Positions 32,059 to 42,468 of a stretch of DNA of 64,000 nt are shown one piece after another. The DNA lies in assembly GCA_037783545.1 (NCBI GenBank), contig JBBELK010000062.1:2294001-2358000 (forward strand), written 5' to 3'. The notes under the pieces are model-generated. The model saw nothing but the letters and a program-made list of their open reading frames with translations, made no database searches and was not told the DNA's origin. The translations under genes and the position numbers were made by a program. Source of the stretch: Henricia sp. BOLD:AAB3569 (Eukaryota; Echinodermata; Asteroidea; Spinulosida; Echinasteridae). Every line of letters begins with the position of its first letter. Position 1 is the first letter of the stretch.

Positions 32059-32140
32059 TGGCAGCGGTGGGATTCGAACCCACGCCATCGAAATGACTGG
32101 TGCCTTAAACCAGCGCCTTAGACCGCTCGGCCACGCTACC
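32059..32140 (-). tRNA. tRNA-Leu(AAG), unit 25
   Basis: No change seen; T7 trailer. Confidence 0.94.
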
Positions 32141-32340
32141 ACATCAGGCAACTCGTACATGTTGCCCTGGGGGTGGCCTGATGTTCCCATTTTAGTTTTA
32201 AGTAGTTAAAGACGAGGCTCGTCAATGTGCGTGCGAGGAACAAATTCGTGCCACGAAATTCACCGCCCCACATAAAAGCATGTACGGTGAACTCCACTCC
32301 AATAGGACACCTTTGAGGCTTGATTTCATTCAAAATAACT

Positions 32341-32422
32341 TGGCAGCGGTGGGATTCGAACCCACGCCATCGAAATGACTGGTGCCTAAAACCAGCGCCT
32401 TAGACCGCTCGGCCACGCTACC
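32341..32422 (-). tRNA. tRNA-Leu(UAG), unit 25
   Basis: No change seen. Confidence 0.94.
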
Positions 32423-32551
32423 TTTCCGCAATGCTTGCGATAAAATGGCGAAACTCTGCTGTGCCATGGTACCACTTGCTTGTAAACAAAAAACAGCGAA
32501 TGAAGGACATTGTCTGAGACCTGTGGAATAAGTAACGATTTAAAAAAAGCC

Positions 32552-32633
32552 TGGCAGCGGTGGGATTCGAACCCACGCCATCGAAATGACTGGTGCCTTA
32601 AACCAGCGCCTTAGACCGCTCGGCCACGCTACC
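32552..32633 (-). tRNA. tRNA-Leu(AAG), unit 26
   Basis: No change seen; T7 trailer. Confidence 0.94.
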
Positions 32634-32833
32634 ACATCAGGCAACTCGTACATGTTGCCCTGGGGGTGGCCTGATGTTCCCATTTTAGTTTTAAGTAGTT
32701 AAAGACGAGGCTCGTCAATGTGCGTGCGAGGAACAAATTCGTGCCACGAAATTCACCGCCCCACATAAAAGCATGTACGGTGAACTCCACTCCAATAGGA
32801 CACCTTTGAGGCTTGATTTCATTCAAAATAACT

Positions 32834-32915
32834 TGGCAGCGGTGGGATTCGAACCCACGCCATCGAAATGACTGGTGCCTAAAACCAGCGTCTTAGACCG
32901 CTCGGCCACGCTACC
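32834..32915 (-). tRNA. tRNA-Leu(UAG), D-arm variant, unit 26
   Basis: At 32891 C is T, a G-to-A change in the 3' strand of the D-stem (gene-sense taagacgctgg); probably a weakened pair. Confidence 0.9.
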
Positions 32916-33044
32916 TTTCCGCAATGCTTGCGATAAAATGGCGAAACTCTGCTGTGCCATGGTACCACTTGCTTGTAAACAAAAAACAGCGAATGAAGGA
33001 CATTGTCTGAGACCTGTGGAATAAGTAACGATTTAAAAAAAACC

Positions 33045-33126
33045 TGGCAGCGGTGGGATTCGAACCCACGCCATCGAAATGACTGGTGCCTTAAACCAGC
33101 GCCTTAGACCGCTCGGCCACGCTACC
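33045..33126 (-). tRNA. tRNA-Leu(AAG), unit 27
   Basis: No change seen; T8 trailer. Its 5' flank is duplicated (33127-33232). Confidence 0.94.
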
Positions 33127-33232
33127 ACATCAGGCAACTCGTACATGTTGCCCTGGGGGTGGCCTGATGTTCCCATTTTACATCAGGCAACTCGTACATG
33201 TTGCCCTGGGGGTGGCCTGATGTTCCCATTTT
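33127..33232. repeat. 53-bp tandem duplication of the spacer hairpin
   Basis: The block from acatcaggc through cccatttt is present twice in a row (starts 33127 and 33180), doubling the hairpin upstream of one AAG gene and lengthening this unit by 53 bp. Confidence 0.9.
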
Positions 33233-33379
33233 AGTTTTAAGTAGTTAAAGACGAGGCTCGTCAATGTGCGTGCGAGGAACAAATTCGTGCCACGAAATTC
33301 ACCGCCCCACATAAAAGCATGTACGGTGAACTCCACTCCAATAGGACACCTTTGAGGCTTGATTTCATTCAAAATAACT

Positions 33380-33461
33380 TGGCAGCGGTGGGATTCGAAC
33401 CCACGCCATCGAAATGACTGGTGCCTAAAACCAGCGCCTTAGACCGCTCGGCCACGCTACC
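33380..33461 (-). tRNA. tRNA-Leu(UAG), unit 27
   Basis: No change seen. Confidence 0.94.
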
Positions 33462-33590
33462 TTTCCGCAATGCTTGCGATAAAATGGCGAAACTCTGCTG
33501 TGCCATGGTACCACTTGCTTGTAAACAAAAAACAGCGAATGAAGGACATTGTCTGAGACCTGTGGAATAAGTAACGATTTAAAAAAAGCC

Positions 33591-33672
33591 TGGCAGCGGT
33601 GGGATTCGAACCCACGCCATCGAAATGACTGGTGCCTTAAACCAGCGCCTTAGACCGCTCGGCCACGCTACC
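33591..33672 (-). tRNA. tRNA-Leu(AAG), unit 28
   Basis: No change seen; T7 trailer, as in most later AAG copies. Confidence 0.94.
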
Positions 33673-33872
33673 ACATCAGGCAACTCGTACATGTTGCCCT
33701 GGGGGTGGCCTGATGTTCCCATTTTAGTTTTAAGTAGTTAAAGACGAGGCTCGTCAATGTGCGTGCGAGGAACAAATTCGTGCCACGAAATTCACCGCCC
33801 CACATAAAAGCATGTACGGTGAACTCCACTCCAATAGGACACCTTTGAGGCTTGATTTCATTCAAAATAACT

Positions 33873-33954
33873 TGGCAGCGGTGGGATTCGAACCCACGCC
33901 ATCGAAATGACTGGTGCCTAAAACCAGCGCCTTAGACCGCTCGGCCACGCTACC
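33873..33954 (-). tRNA. tRNA-Leu(UAG), unit 28
   Basis: No change seen. Confidence 0.94.
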
Positions 33955-34083
33955 TTTCCGCAATGCTTGCGATAAAATGGCGAAACTCTGCTGTGCCATG
34001 GTACCACTTGCTTGTAAACAAAAAACAGCGAATGAAGGACATTGTCTGAGACCTGTGGAATAAGTAACGATTTAAAAAAAGCC

Positions 34084-34165
34084 TGGCAGCGGTGGGATTC
34101 GAACCCACGCCATCGAAATGACTGGTGCCTTAAACCAGCGCCTTAGACCGCTCGGCCACGCTACC
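34084..34165 (-). tRNA. tRNA-Leu(AAG), unit 29
   Basis: No change seen. Confidence 0.94.
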
Positions 34166-34365
34166 ACATCAGGCAACTCGTACATGTTGCCCTGGGGGTG
34201 GCCTGATGTTCCCATTTTAGTTTTAAGTAGTTAAAGACGAGGCTCGTCAATGTGCGTGCGAGGAACAAATTCGTGCCACGAAATTCACCGCCCCACATAA
34301 AAGCATGTACGGTGAACTCCACTCCAATAGGACACCTTTGAGGCTTGATTTCATTCAAAATAACT

Positions 34366-34447
34366 TGGCAGCGGTGGGATTCGAACCCACGCCATCGAAA
34401 TGACTGGTGCCTAAAACCAGCGCCTTAGACCGCTCGGCCACGCTACC
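34366..34447 (-). tRNA. tRNA-Leu(UAG), unit 29
   Basis: No change seen. Confidence 0.94.
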
Positions 34448-34576
34448 TTTCCGCAATGCTTGCGATAAAATGGCGAAACTCTGCTGTGCCATGGTACCAC
34501 TTGCTTGTAAACAAAAAACAGCGAATGAAGGACATTGTCTGAGACCTGTGGAATAAGTAACGATTTAAAAAAAGCC

Positions 34577-34658
34577 TGGCAGCGGTGGGATTCGAACCCA
34601 CGCCATCGAAATGACTGGTGCCTTAAACCAGCGCCTTAGACCGCTCGGCCACGCTACC
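34577..34658 (-). tRNA. tRNA-Leu(AAG), unit 30
   Basis: No change seen. Confidence 0.94.
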
Positions 34659-34858
34659 ACATCAGGCAACTCGTACATGTTGCCCTGGGGGTGGCCTGAT
34701 GTTCCCATTTTAGTTTTAAGTAGTTAAAGACGAGGCTCGTCAATGTGCGTGCGAGGAACAAATTCGTGCCACGAAATTCACCGCCCCACATAAAAGCATG
34801 TACGGTGAACTCCACTCCAATAGGACACCTTTGAGGCTTGATTTCATTCAAAATAACT

Positions 34859-34940
34859 TGGCAGCGGTGGGATTCGAACCCACGCCATCGAAATGACTGG
34901 TGCCTAAAACCAGCGCCTTAGACCGCTCGGCCACGCTACC
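34859..34940 (-). tRNA. tRNA-Leu(UAG), unit 30
   Basis: No change seen. Confidence 0.94.
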
Positions 34941-35069
34941 TTTCCGCAATGCTTGCGATAAAATGGCGAAACTCTGCTGTGCCATGGTACCACTTGCTTG
35001 TAAACAAAAAACAGCGAATGAAGGACATTGTCTGAGACCTGTGGAATAAGTAACGATTTAAAAAAAGCC

Positions 35070-35151
35070 TGGCAGCGGTGGGATTCGAACCCACGCCATC
35101 GAAATGACTGGTGCCTTAAACCAGCGCCTTAGACCGCTCGGCCACGCTACC
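35070..35151 (-). tRNA. tRNA-Leu(AAG), unit 31
   Basis: No change seen. Confidence 0.94.
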
Positions 35152-35351
35152 ACATCAGGCAACTCGTACATGTTGCCCTGGGGGTGGCCTGATGTTCCCA
35201 TTTTAGTTTTAAGTAGTTAAAGACGAGGCTCGTCAATGTGCGTGCGAGGAACAAATTCGTGCCACGAAATTCACCGCCCCACATAAAAGCATGTACGGTG
35301 AACTCCACTCCAATAGGACACCTTTGAGGCTTGATTTCATTCAAAATAACT

Positions 35352-35432
35352 TGGCAGCGGTGGGATTCGAACCCAGCCATCGAAATGACTGGTGCCTAAA
35401 ACCAGCGCCTTAGACCGCTCGGCCACGCTACC
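35352..35432 (-). tRNA. tRNA-Leu(UAG), 1-bp deletion, unit 31
   Basis: Plus strand cgaacccagccatcg lacks one base compared with cgaacccacgccatcg, at the junction of T-stem and variable arm; 81 nt. Either a mutation or a sequencing error. Confidence 0.85.
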
Positions 35433-35561
35433 TTTCCGCAATGCTTGCGATAAAATGGCGAAACTCTGCTGTGCCATGGTACCACTTGCTTGTAAACAAA
35501 AAACAGCGAATGAAGGACATTGTCTGAGACCTGTGGAATAAGTAACGATTTAAAAAAAGCC

Positions 35562-35643
35562 TGGCAGCGGTGGGATTCGAACCCACGCCATCGAAATGAC
35601 TGGTGCCTTAAACCAGCGCCTTAGACCGCTCGGCCACGCTACC
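35562..35643 (-). tRNA. tRNA-Leu(AAG), unit 32
   Basis: No change seen. Confidence 0.94.
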
Positions 35644-35843
35644 ACATCAGGCAACTCGTACATGTTGCCCTGGGGGTGGCCTGATGTTCCCATTTTAGTT
35701 TTAAGTAGTTAAAGACGAGGCTCGTCAATGTGCGTGCGAGGAACAAATTCGTGCCACGAAATTCACCGCCCCACATAAAAGCATGTACGGTGAACTCCAC
35801 TCCAATAGGACACCTTTGAGGCTTGATTTCATTCAAAATAACT

Positions 35844-35925
35844 TGGCAGCGGTGGGATTCGAACCCACGCCATCGAAATGACTGGTGCCTAAAACCAGCG
35901 CCTTAGACCGCTCGGCCACGCTACC
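35844..35925 (-). tRNA. tRNA-Leu(UAG), unit 32
   Basis: No change seen. Confidence 0.94.
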
Positions 35926-36054
35926 TTTCCGCAATGCTTGCGATAAAATGGCGAAACTCTGCTGTGCCATGGTACCACTTGCTTGTAAACAAAAAACAGC
36001 GAATGAAGGACATTGTCTGAGACCTGTGGAATAAGTAACGATTTAAAAAAAGCC

Positions 36055-36136
36055 TGGCAGCGGTGGGATTCGAACCCACGCCATCGAAATGACTGGTGCC
36101 TTAAACCAGCGCCTTAGACCGCTCGGCCACGCTACC
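36055..36136 (-). tRNA. tRNA-Leu(AAG), unit 33
   Basis: No change seen. Confidence 0.94.
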
Positions 36137-36336
36137 ACATCAGGCAACTCGTACATGTTGCCCTGGGGGTGGCCTGATGTTCCCATTTTAGTTTTAAGTA
36201 GTTAAAGACGAGGCTCGTCAATGTGCGTGCGAGGAACAAATTCGTGCCACGAAATTCACCGCCCCACATAAAAGCATGTACGGTGAACTCCACTCCAATA
36301 GGACACCTTTGAGGCTTGATTTCATTCAAAATAACT

Positions 36337-36418
36337 TGGCAGCGGTGGGATTCGAACCCACGCCATCGAAATGACTGGTGCCTAAAACCAGCGCCTTAGA
36401 CCGCTCGGCCACGCTACC
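36337..36418 (-). tRNA. tRNA-Leu(UAG), unit 33
   Basis: No change seen. Confidence 0.94.
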
Positions 36419-36547
36419 TTTCCGCAATGCTTGCGATAAAATGGCGAAACTCTGCTGTGCCATGGTACCACTTGCTTGTAAACAAAAAACAGCGAATGAA
36501 GGACATTGTCTGAGACCTGTGGAATAAGTAACGATTTAAAAAAAGCC

Positions 36548-36629
36548 TGGCAGCGGTGGGATTCGAACCCACGCCATCGAAATGACTGGTGCCTTAAACC
36601 AGCGCCTTAGACCGCTCGGCCACGCTACC
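36548..36629 (-). tRNA. tRNA-Leu(AAG), unit 34
   Basis: No change seen. Confidence 0.94.
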
Positions 36630-36829
36630 ACATCAGGCAACTCGTACATGTTGCCCTGGGGGTGGCCTGATGTTCCCATTTTAGTTTTAAGTAGTTAAAG
36701 ACGAGGCTCGTCAATGTGCGTGCGAGGAACAAATTCGTGCCACGAAATTCACCGCCCCACATAAAAGCATGTACGGTGAACTCCACTCCAATAGGACACC
36801 TTTGAGGCTTGATTTCATTCAAAATAACT

Positions 36830-36911
36830 TGGCAGCGGTGGGATTCGAACCCACGCCATCGAAATGACTGGTGCCTAAAACCAGCGCCTTAGACCGCTCG
36901 GCCACGCTACC
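36830..36911 (-). tRNA. tRNA-Leu(UAG), unit 34
   Basis: No change seen. Confidence 0.94.
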
Positions 36912-37040
36912 TTTCCGCAATGCTTGCGATAAAATGGCGAAACTCTGCTGTGCCATGGTACCACTTGCTTGTAAACAAAAAACAGCGAATGAAGGACATT
37001 GTCTGAGACCTGTGGAATAAGTAACGATTTAAAAAAAGCC

Positions 37041-37122
37041 TGGCAGCGGTGGGATTCGAACCCACGCCATCGAAATGACTGGTGCCTTAAACCAGCGCCT
37101 TAGACCGCTCGGCCACGCTACC
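37041..37122 (-). tRNA. tRNA-Leu(AAG), unit 35
   Basis: No change seen. Confidence 0.94.
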
Positions 37123-37322
37123 ACATCAGGCAACTCGTACATGTTGCCCTGGGGGTGGCCTGATGTTCCCATTTTAGTTTTAAGTAGTTAAAGACGAGGC
37201 TCGTCAATGTGCGTGCGAGGAACAAATTCGTGCCACGAAATTCACCGCCCCACATAAAAGCATGTACGGTGAACTCCACTCCAATAGGACACCTTTGAGG
37301 CTTGATTTCATTCAAAATAACT

Positions 37323-37404
37323 TGGCAGCGGTGGGATTCGAACCCACGCCATCGAAATGACTGGTGCCTAAAACCAGCGCCTTAGACCGCTCGGCCACGC
37401 TACC
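37323..37404 (-). tRNA. tRNA-Leu(UAG), unit 35
   Basis: No change seen. Confidence 0.94.
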
Positions 37405-37533
37405 TTTCCGCAATGCTTGCGATAAAATGGCGAAACTCTGCTGTGCCATGGTACCACTTGCTTGTAAACAAAAAACAGCGAATGAAGGACATTGTCTGAG
37501 ACCTGTGGAATAAGTAACGATTTAAAAAAAGCC

Positions 37534-37615
37534 TGGCAGCGGTGGGATTCGAACCCACGCCATCGAAATGACTGGTGCCTTAAACCAGCGCCTTAGACCG
37601 CTCGGCCACGCTACC
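37534..37615 (-). tRNA. tRNA-Leu(AAG), unit 36
   Basis: No change seen. Confidence 0.94.
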
Positions 37616-37815
37616 ACATCAGGCAACTCGTACATGTTGCCCTGGGGGTGGCCTGATGTTCCCATTTTAGTTTTAAGTAGTTAAAGACGAGGCTCGTCAA
37701 TGTGCGTGCGAGGAACAAATTCGTGCCACGAAATTCACCGCCCCACATAAAAGCATGTACGGTGAACTCCACTCCAATAGGACACCTTTGAGGCTTGATT
37801 TCATTCAAAATAACT

Positions 37816-37897
37816 TGGCAGCGGTGGGATTCGAACCCACGCCATCGAAATGACTGGTGCCTAAAACCAGCGCCTTAGACCGCTCGGCCACGCTACC
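37816..37897 (-). tRNA. tRNA-Leu(UAG), unit 36
   Basis: No change seen. Confidence 0.94.
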
Positions 37898-38026
37898 TTT
37901 CCGCAATGCTTGCGATAAAATGGCGAAACTCTGCTGTGCCATGGTACCACTTGCTTGTAAACAAAAAACAGCGAATGAAGGACATTGTCTGAGACCTGTG
38001 GAATAAGTAACGATTTAAAAAAAGCC

Positions 38027-38108
38027 TGGCAGCGGTGGGATTCGAACCCACGCCATCGAAATGACTGGTGCCTTAAACCAGCGCCTTAGACCGCTCGGCC
38101 ACGCTACC
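38027..38108 (-). tRNA. tRNA-Leu(AAG), unit 37
   Basis: No change seen. Confidence 0.94.
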
Positions 38109-38308
38109 ACATCAGGCAACTCGTACATGTTGCCCTGGGGGTGGCCTGATGTTCCCATTTTAGTTTTAAGTAGTTAAAGACGAGGCTCGTCAATGTGCGT
38201 GCGAGGAACAAATTCGTGCCACGAAATTCACCGCCCCACATAAAAGCATGTACGGTGAACTCCACTCCAATAGGACACCTTTGAGGCTTGATTTCATTCA
38301 AAATAACT

Positions 38309-38389
38309 TGGCAGCGGTGGGATTCGAACCCACGCCATCGAAATGACTGGTGCCTAAAACAGCGCCTTAGACCGCTCGGCCACGCTACC
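38309..38389 (-). tRNA. tRNA-Leu(UAG), 1-bp deletion, unit 37
   Basis: Plus strand cctaaaacagcg lacks one C of cctaaaaccagcg, shortening the 5' strand of the anticodon stem; 81 nt. First of a cluster of single-base indels up to about 40.7 kb. Confidence 0.8.
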
Positions 38390-38517
38390 TTTCCGCAATG
38401 CTTGCGATAAAATGGCGAAACTCTGCTGTGCCATGGTACCACTTGCTTGTAAACAAAAAACAGCGAATGAAGGACATTGTCTGAGACCTGTGGAATAAGT
38501 AACGATTTAAAAAAGCC

Positions 38518-38599
38518 TGGCAGCGGTGGGATTCGAACCCACGCCATCGAAATGACTGGTGCCTTAAACCAGCGCCTTAGACCGCTCGGCCACGCTACC
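38518..38599 (-). tRNA. tRNA-Leu(AAG), T6 trailer, unit 38
   Basis: Gene body unchanged; the terminator is T6 instead of T7. Confidence 0.93.
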
Positions 38600-38799
38600 A
38601 CATCAGGCAACTCGTACATGTTGCCCTGGGGGTGGCCTGATGTTCCCATTTTAGTTTTAAGTAGTTAAAGACGAGGCTCGTCAATGTGCGTGCGAGGAAC
38701 AAATTCGTGCCACGAAATTCACCGCCCCACATAAAAGCATGTACGGTGAACTCCACTCCAATAGGACACCTTTGAGGCTTGATTTCATTCAAAATAACT

Positions 38800-38881
38800 T
38801 GGCAGCGGTGGGATTCGAACCCACGCCATCGAAATGACTGGTGCCTAAAACCAGCGCCTTAGACCGCTCGGCCACGCTACC
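38800..38881 (-). tRNA. tRNA-Leu(UAG), unit 38
   Basis: No change seen. Confidence 0.94.
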
Positions 38882-39010
38882 TTTCCGCAATGCTTGCGAT
38901 AAAATGGCGAAACTCTGCTGTGCCATGGTACCACTTGCTTGTAAACAAAAAACAGCGAATGAAGGACATTGTCTGAGACCTGTGGAATAAGTAACGATTT
39001 AAAAAAAGCC

Positions 39011-39092
39011 TGGCAGCGGTGGGATTCGAACCCACGCCATCGAAATGACTGGTGCCTTAAACCAGCGCCTTAGACCGCTCAGCCACGCTACC
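39011..39092 (-). tRNA. tRNA-Leu(AAG), A-box variant, unit 39
   Basis: At 39081 G is A, making the gene-sense A box tggctgagcgg instead of tggccgagcgg, a change compatible with function. The spacer to its right has two single-base losses (ccgcccacat, ctccatagg). Confidence 0.91.
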
Positions 39093-39290
39093 ACATCAGG
39101 CAACTCGTACATGTTGCCCTGGGGGTGGCCTGATGTTCCCATTTTAGTTTTAAGTAGTTAAAGACGAGGCTCGTCAATGTGCGTGCGAGGAACAAATTCG
39201 TGCCACGAAATTCACCGCCCACATAAAAGCATGTACGGTGAACTCCACTCCATAGGACACCTTTGAGGCTTGATTTCATTCAAAATAACT

Positions 39291-39372
39291 TGGCAGCGGT
39301 GGGATTCGAACCCACGCCATCGAAATGACTGGTGCCTAAAACCAGCGCCTTAGACCGCTCGGCCACGCTACC
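39291..39372 (-). tRNA. tRNA-Leu(UAG), unit 39
   Basis: Gene body unchanged; its 5' spacer has an extra C near 39421. Confidence 0.93.
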
Positions 39373-39502
39373 TTTCCGCAATGCTTGCGATAAAATGGCG
39401 AAACTCTGCTGTGCCATGGTACCCACTTGCTTGTAAACAAAAAACAGCGAATGAAGGACATTGTCTGAGACCTGTGGAATAAGTAACGATTTAAAAAAAG
39501 CC

Positions 39503-39585
39503 TGGCAGCGGTGGGATTCGAACCCACGCCATCGAAATGACTGGTGCCTTAAACCAGCGCCCTTAGACCGCTCGGCCACGCTACC
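39503..39585 (-). tRNA. tRNA-Leu(AAG), 1-bp insertion, unit 40
   Basis: An extra C on the plus strand (cagcgcccttagacc) gives 83 nt, lengthening the D-arm/anticodon junction. The flank also has an extra C (ctacccacat). Confidence 0.82.
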
Positions 39586-39786
39586 CACATCAGGCAACTC
39601 GTACATGTTGCCCTGGGGGTGGCCTGATGTTCCCATTTTAGTTTTAAGTAGTTAAAGACGAGGCTCGTCAATGTGCGTGCGAGGAACAAATTCGTGCCAC
39701 GAAATTCACCGCCCCACATAAAAGCATGTACGGTGAACTCCACTCCAATAGGACACCTTTGAGGCTTGATTTCATTCAAAATAACT

Positions 39787-39868
39787 TGGCAGCGGTGGGA
39801 TTCGAACCCACGCCATCGAAATGACTGGTGCCTAAAACCAGCGCCTTAGACCGCTCGGCCACGCTACC
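39787..39868 (-). tRNA. tRNA-Leu(UAG), unit 40
   Basis: No change seen. Confidence 0.94.
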
Positions 39869-39997
39869 TTTCCGCAATGCTTGCGATAAAATGGCGAAAC
39901 TCTGCTGTGCCATGGTACCACTTGCTTGTAAACAAAAAACAGCGAATGAAGGACATTGTCTGAGACCTGTGGAATAAGTAACGATTTAAAAAAAGCC

Positions 39998-40079
39998 TGG
40001 CAGCGGTGGGATTCGAACCCACGCCATCGAAATGACTGGTGCCTTAAACCAGCGCCTTAGACCGCTCGGCCACGCTACC
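39998..40079 (-). tRNA. tRNA-Leu(AAG), unit 41
   Basis: Gene body unchanged; the spacer has single-base losses near 40114 (gggggtggctgatg) and 40236 (cactcaatagg). Confidence 0.93.
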
Positions 40080-40277
40080 ACATCAGGCAACTCGTACATG
40101 TTGCCCTGGGGGTGGCTGATGTTCCCATTTTAGTTTTAAGTAGTTAAAGACGAGGCTCGTCAATGTGCGTGCGAGGAACAAATTCGTGCCACGAAATTCA
40201 CCGCCCCACATAAAAGCATGTACGGTGAACTCCACTCAATAGGACACCTTTGAGGCTTGATTTCATTCAAAATAACT

Positions 40278-40359
40278 TGGCAGCGGTGGGATTCGAACCC
40301 ACGCCATCGAAATGACTGGTGCCTAAAACCAGCGCCTTAGACCGCTCGGCCACGCTACC
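40278..40359 (-). tRNA. tRNA-Leu(UAG), unit 41
   Basis: No change seen. Confidence 0.94.
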
Positions 40360-40488
40360 TTTCCGCAATGCTTGCGATAAAATGGCGAAACTCTGCTGTG
40401 CCATGGTACCACTTGCTTGTAAACAAAAAACAGCGAATGAAGGACATTGTCTGAGACCTGTGGAATAAGTAACGATTTAAAAAAAGCC

Positions 40489-40570
40489 TGGCAGCGGTGG
40501 GATTCGAACCCACGCCATCGAAATGACTGGTGCCTTAAACCAGCGCCTTAGACCGCTCGGCCACGCTACC
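40489..40570 (-). tRNA. tRNA-Leu(AAG), unit 42
   Basis: Gene body unchanged; one A is missing in the spacer near 40686. Confidence 0.93.
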
Positions 40571-40769
40571 ACATCAGGCAACTCGTACATGTTGCCCTGG
40601 GGGTGGCCTGATGTTCCCATTTTAGTTTTAAGTAGTTAAAGACGAGGCTCGTCAATGTGCGTGCGAGGAACAAATTCGTGCCACGAATTCACCGCCCCAC
40701 ATAAAAGCATGTACGGTGAACTCCACTCCAATAGGACACCTTTGAGGCTTGATTTCATTCAAAATAACT

Positions 40770-40851
40770 TGGCAGCGGTGGGATTCGAACCCACGCCATC
40801 GAAATGACTGGTGCCTAAAACCAGCGCCTTAGACCGCTCGGCCACGCTACC
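40770..40851 (-). tRNA. tRNA-Leu(UAG), unit 42, beside retroelement copy 1
   Basis: Gene body unchanged. Its 5' flank is cut 82 bp upstream of the gene by the retroelement beginning at 40934. Confidence 0.94.
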
Positions 40852-40933
40852 TTTCCGCAATGCTTGCGATAAAATGGCGAAACTCTGCTGTGCCATGGTA
40901 CCACTTGCTTGTAAACAAAAAACAGCGAATGAA

Positions 40934-41077
40934 GTGGAATTTCTTTTCGTTTTAGAACGACAGGTGCCAGTGTATACACACTGAACACAATAGAATTACA
41001 TAACAACTGGCTATATAAACGCCACGTTTGCTTCAGTAGCTCACTCTCGGTCAACCGTGTCAACTTTGCAGTACAAT
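40934..41077 (+). repeat. Split direct repeat A1, copy 1
   Basis: 144 bp starting gtggaatttcttttcgtttt, repeated as A2 at 42325-42468. Contains a TATA-like ctatataaac and ends gcagtacaat. Confidence 0.9.
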
Positions 41078-41482
41078 GATTCTACACACGTCTTCACGCA
41101 CCGCATCGAACATTTCCCTCGAACCGGGCGTCGGCGGTTTGGGAGTCCGGTACCAGCAGTGATCAGATACTGAACGCTACCCAGGCCCTTTCTAAGTCAT
41201 TAGACTTCAAGGTCGAATCGGCTTGCAAGAAGCAACGCTTATAGACGTTCCGACGTTCAAACGCGACGGCATCAACAGCAGCACAAGCACTGCGAGAAGC
41301 TTCTTTCGCTTGTCGAGTCGGCCATTCAGAACATTGACAGCCTTGACATCGACTCGGCCAAGACCGACTGGAACGCCGCCGTGAAGTCCATCAAGGAACG
41401 TCAAAAGCTCATACGACTTGCTGACCGTTCTGATCTCGGCTGGGGAGTTGTGAAAGAGTACATCGCAGAAACGTCTAATTGA
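41076..41482 (+). pseudogene. Degenerate gag-like remnant, copy 1
   Basis: An ATG overlaps the end of A1. The frame is broken by an extra G near 41150 and further shifts. The last part, in another frame, reads KSIKERQKLIRLADRSDLGW then VVKEY, resembling the conserved RxKLIxxADxSxxGWxxVxEY block I associate with gag-like proteins of Ngaro/DIRS elements (recalled, not searched). It ends at tga 41480-41482. No coding capacity remains for RT or recombinase. Confidence 0.55.
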
Positions 41483-41498
41483 GGCGGCATAGACATTT

Positions 41499-41798
41499 GC
41501 GTCCACCCAGTCGTATGGTACTGAGTTTATAACACATTTTATTCGATCGTTTGGTATCGAATTCGATTTGAGGGACAGCGGATTTTTTGTCCGTCCAATA
41601 TTTGGCATCGAGCACATCGTTCAAAGTTTAATCTCACAACGCTTAATTGCGTCCACCCAGTCGTATGGTACTGAGTTTATAACACATTTTATTCGATCGT
41701 TTGGTATCGAATTCGATTTGAGGGACAGCGGATTTTTTGTCCGTCCAATATTTGGCATCGAGCACATCGTTCAAAGTTTAATCTCACAACGCTTAATT
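41499..41798 (+). repeat. 150-bp tandem duplication inside retroelement copy 1
   Basis: gcgtccacccagtcgtatgg starts at 41499 and 41649; both copies run to caacgcttaatt. A third, diverged copy starts near 41928. The trailing segment (ttgatctttccacaccgg...) is also present twice (41799 and 42079). Confidence 0.9.
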
Positions 41799-42189
41799 GT
41801 TGATCTTTCCACACCGGAACTGGCAATCGTAATTTGTTATTTAATACATTTTTACTTTTGTTGTTTTTTCCGCGTTCCGCGCGCACCGAAGGCCAATAAA
41901 CGTCTATTTGAGGCGGCATAGACATTTGCGTATACCCAGTCGTATGGCACTGAGTTTTTAACACATTTTATTCGATCGTTTGGTATCGAATTCGATTTGA
42001 GGGACAGCGGATTTTTTGTCCGTCAAATATTTAGCATCGAGCACATCGTTCAAAGTTTAATCTCACAATGCTTAATTGTTGATCTTTCCACACCGGAACT
42101 GGCAATCGTAATTTGTTATTTAATACCTTTTTACCTTTGTTGTTTTTTTGTTTCCCCTTTGCCCTTTCTTTTGCGACTTTCTATAGACT

Positions 42190-42324
42190 ACAGCAAGGTT
42201 CACACAACGACCTAGCCACTGTTCACCATTGGAAACATTTGACCTGTTTTTGTCCTTTTCTTGTCTCACATGAGGTATAAATAGAAAAGAAATGAATTTT
42301 CTGACGGAAGTATGGAGGAAGAAA
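42190..42324 (+). repeat. Split direct repeat B1, copy 1
   Basis: 135 bp starting acagcaaggttcacacaacg and ending gtatggaggaagaaa; repeated as B2 at 42880-43014. Confidence 0.9.
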
Positions 42325-42468
42325 GTGGAATTTCTTTTCGTTTTAGAACGACAGGTGCCAGTGTATACACACTGAACACAATAGAATTACATAACAACTG
42401 GCTATATAAACGCCACGTTTGCTTCAGTAGCTCACTCTCGGTCAACCGTGTCAACTTTGCAGTACAAT
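42325..42468 (+). repeat. Split direct repeat A2, copy 1
   Basis: Matches A1 over 144 bp. Followed by a 411-bp segment unique to the 3' region, with an open frame (42448-42732) containing closely spaced cysteines (CTPVECPGC) but no domain I recognise. Confidence 0.9.

Noticed and set aside
41207-41617. 136-codon minus-strand frame in the retroelement
   Set aside because: It lies opposite the gag-like remnant and crosses the 150-bp duplication; no domain.
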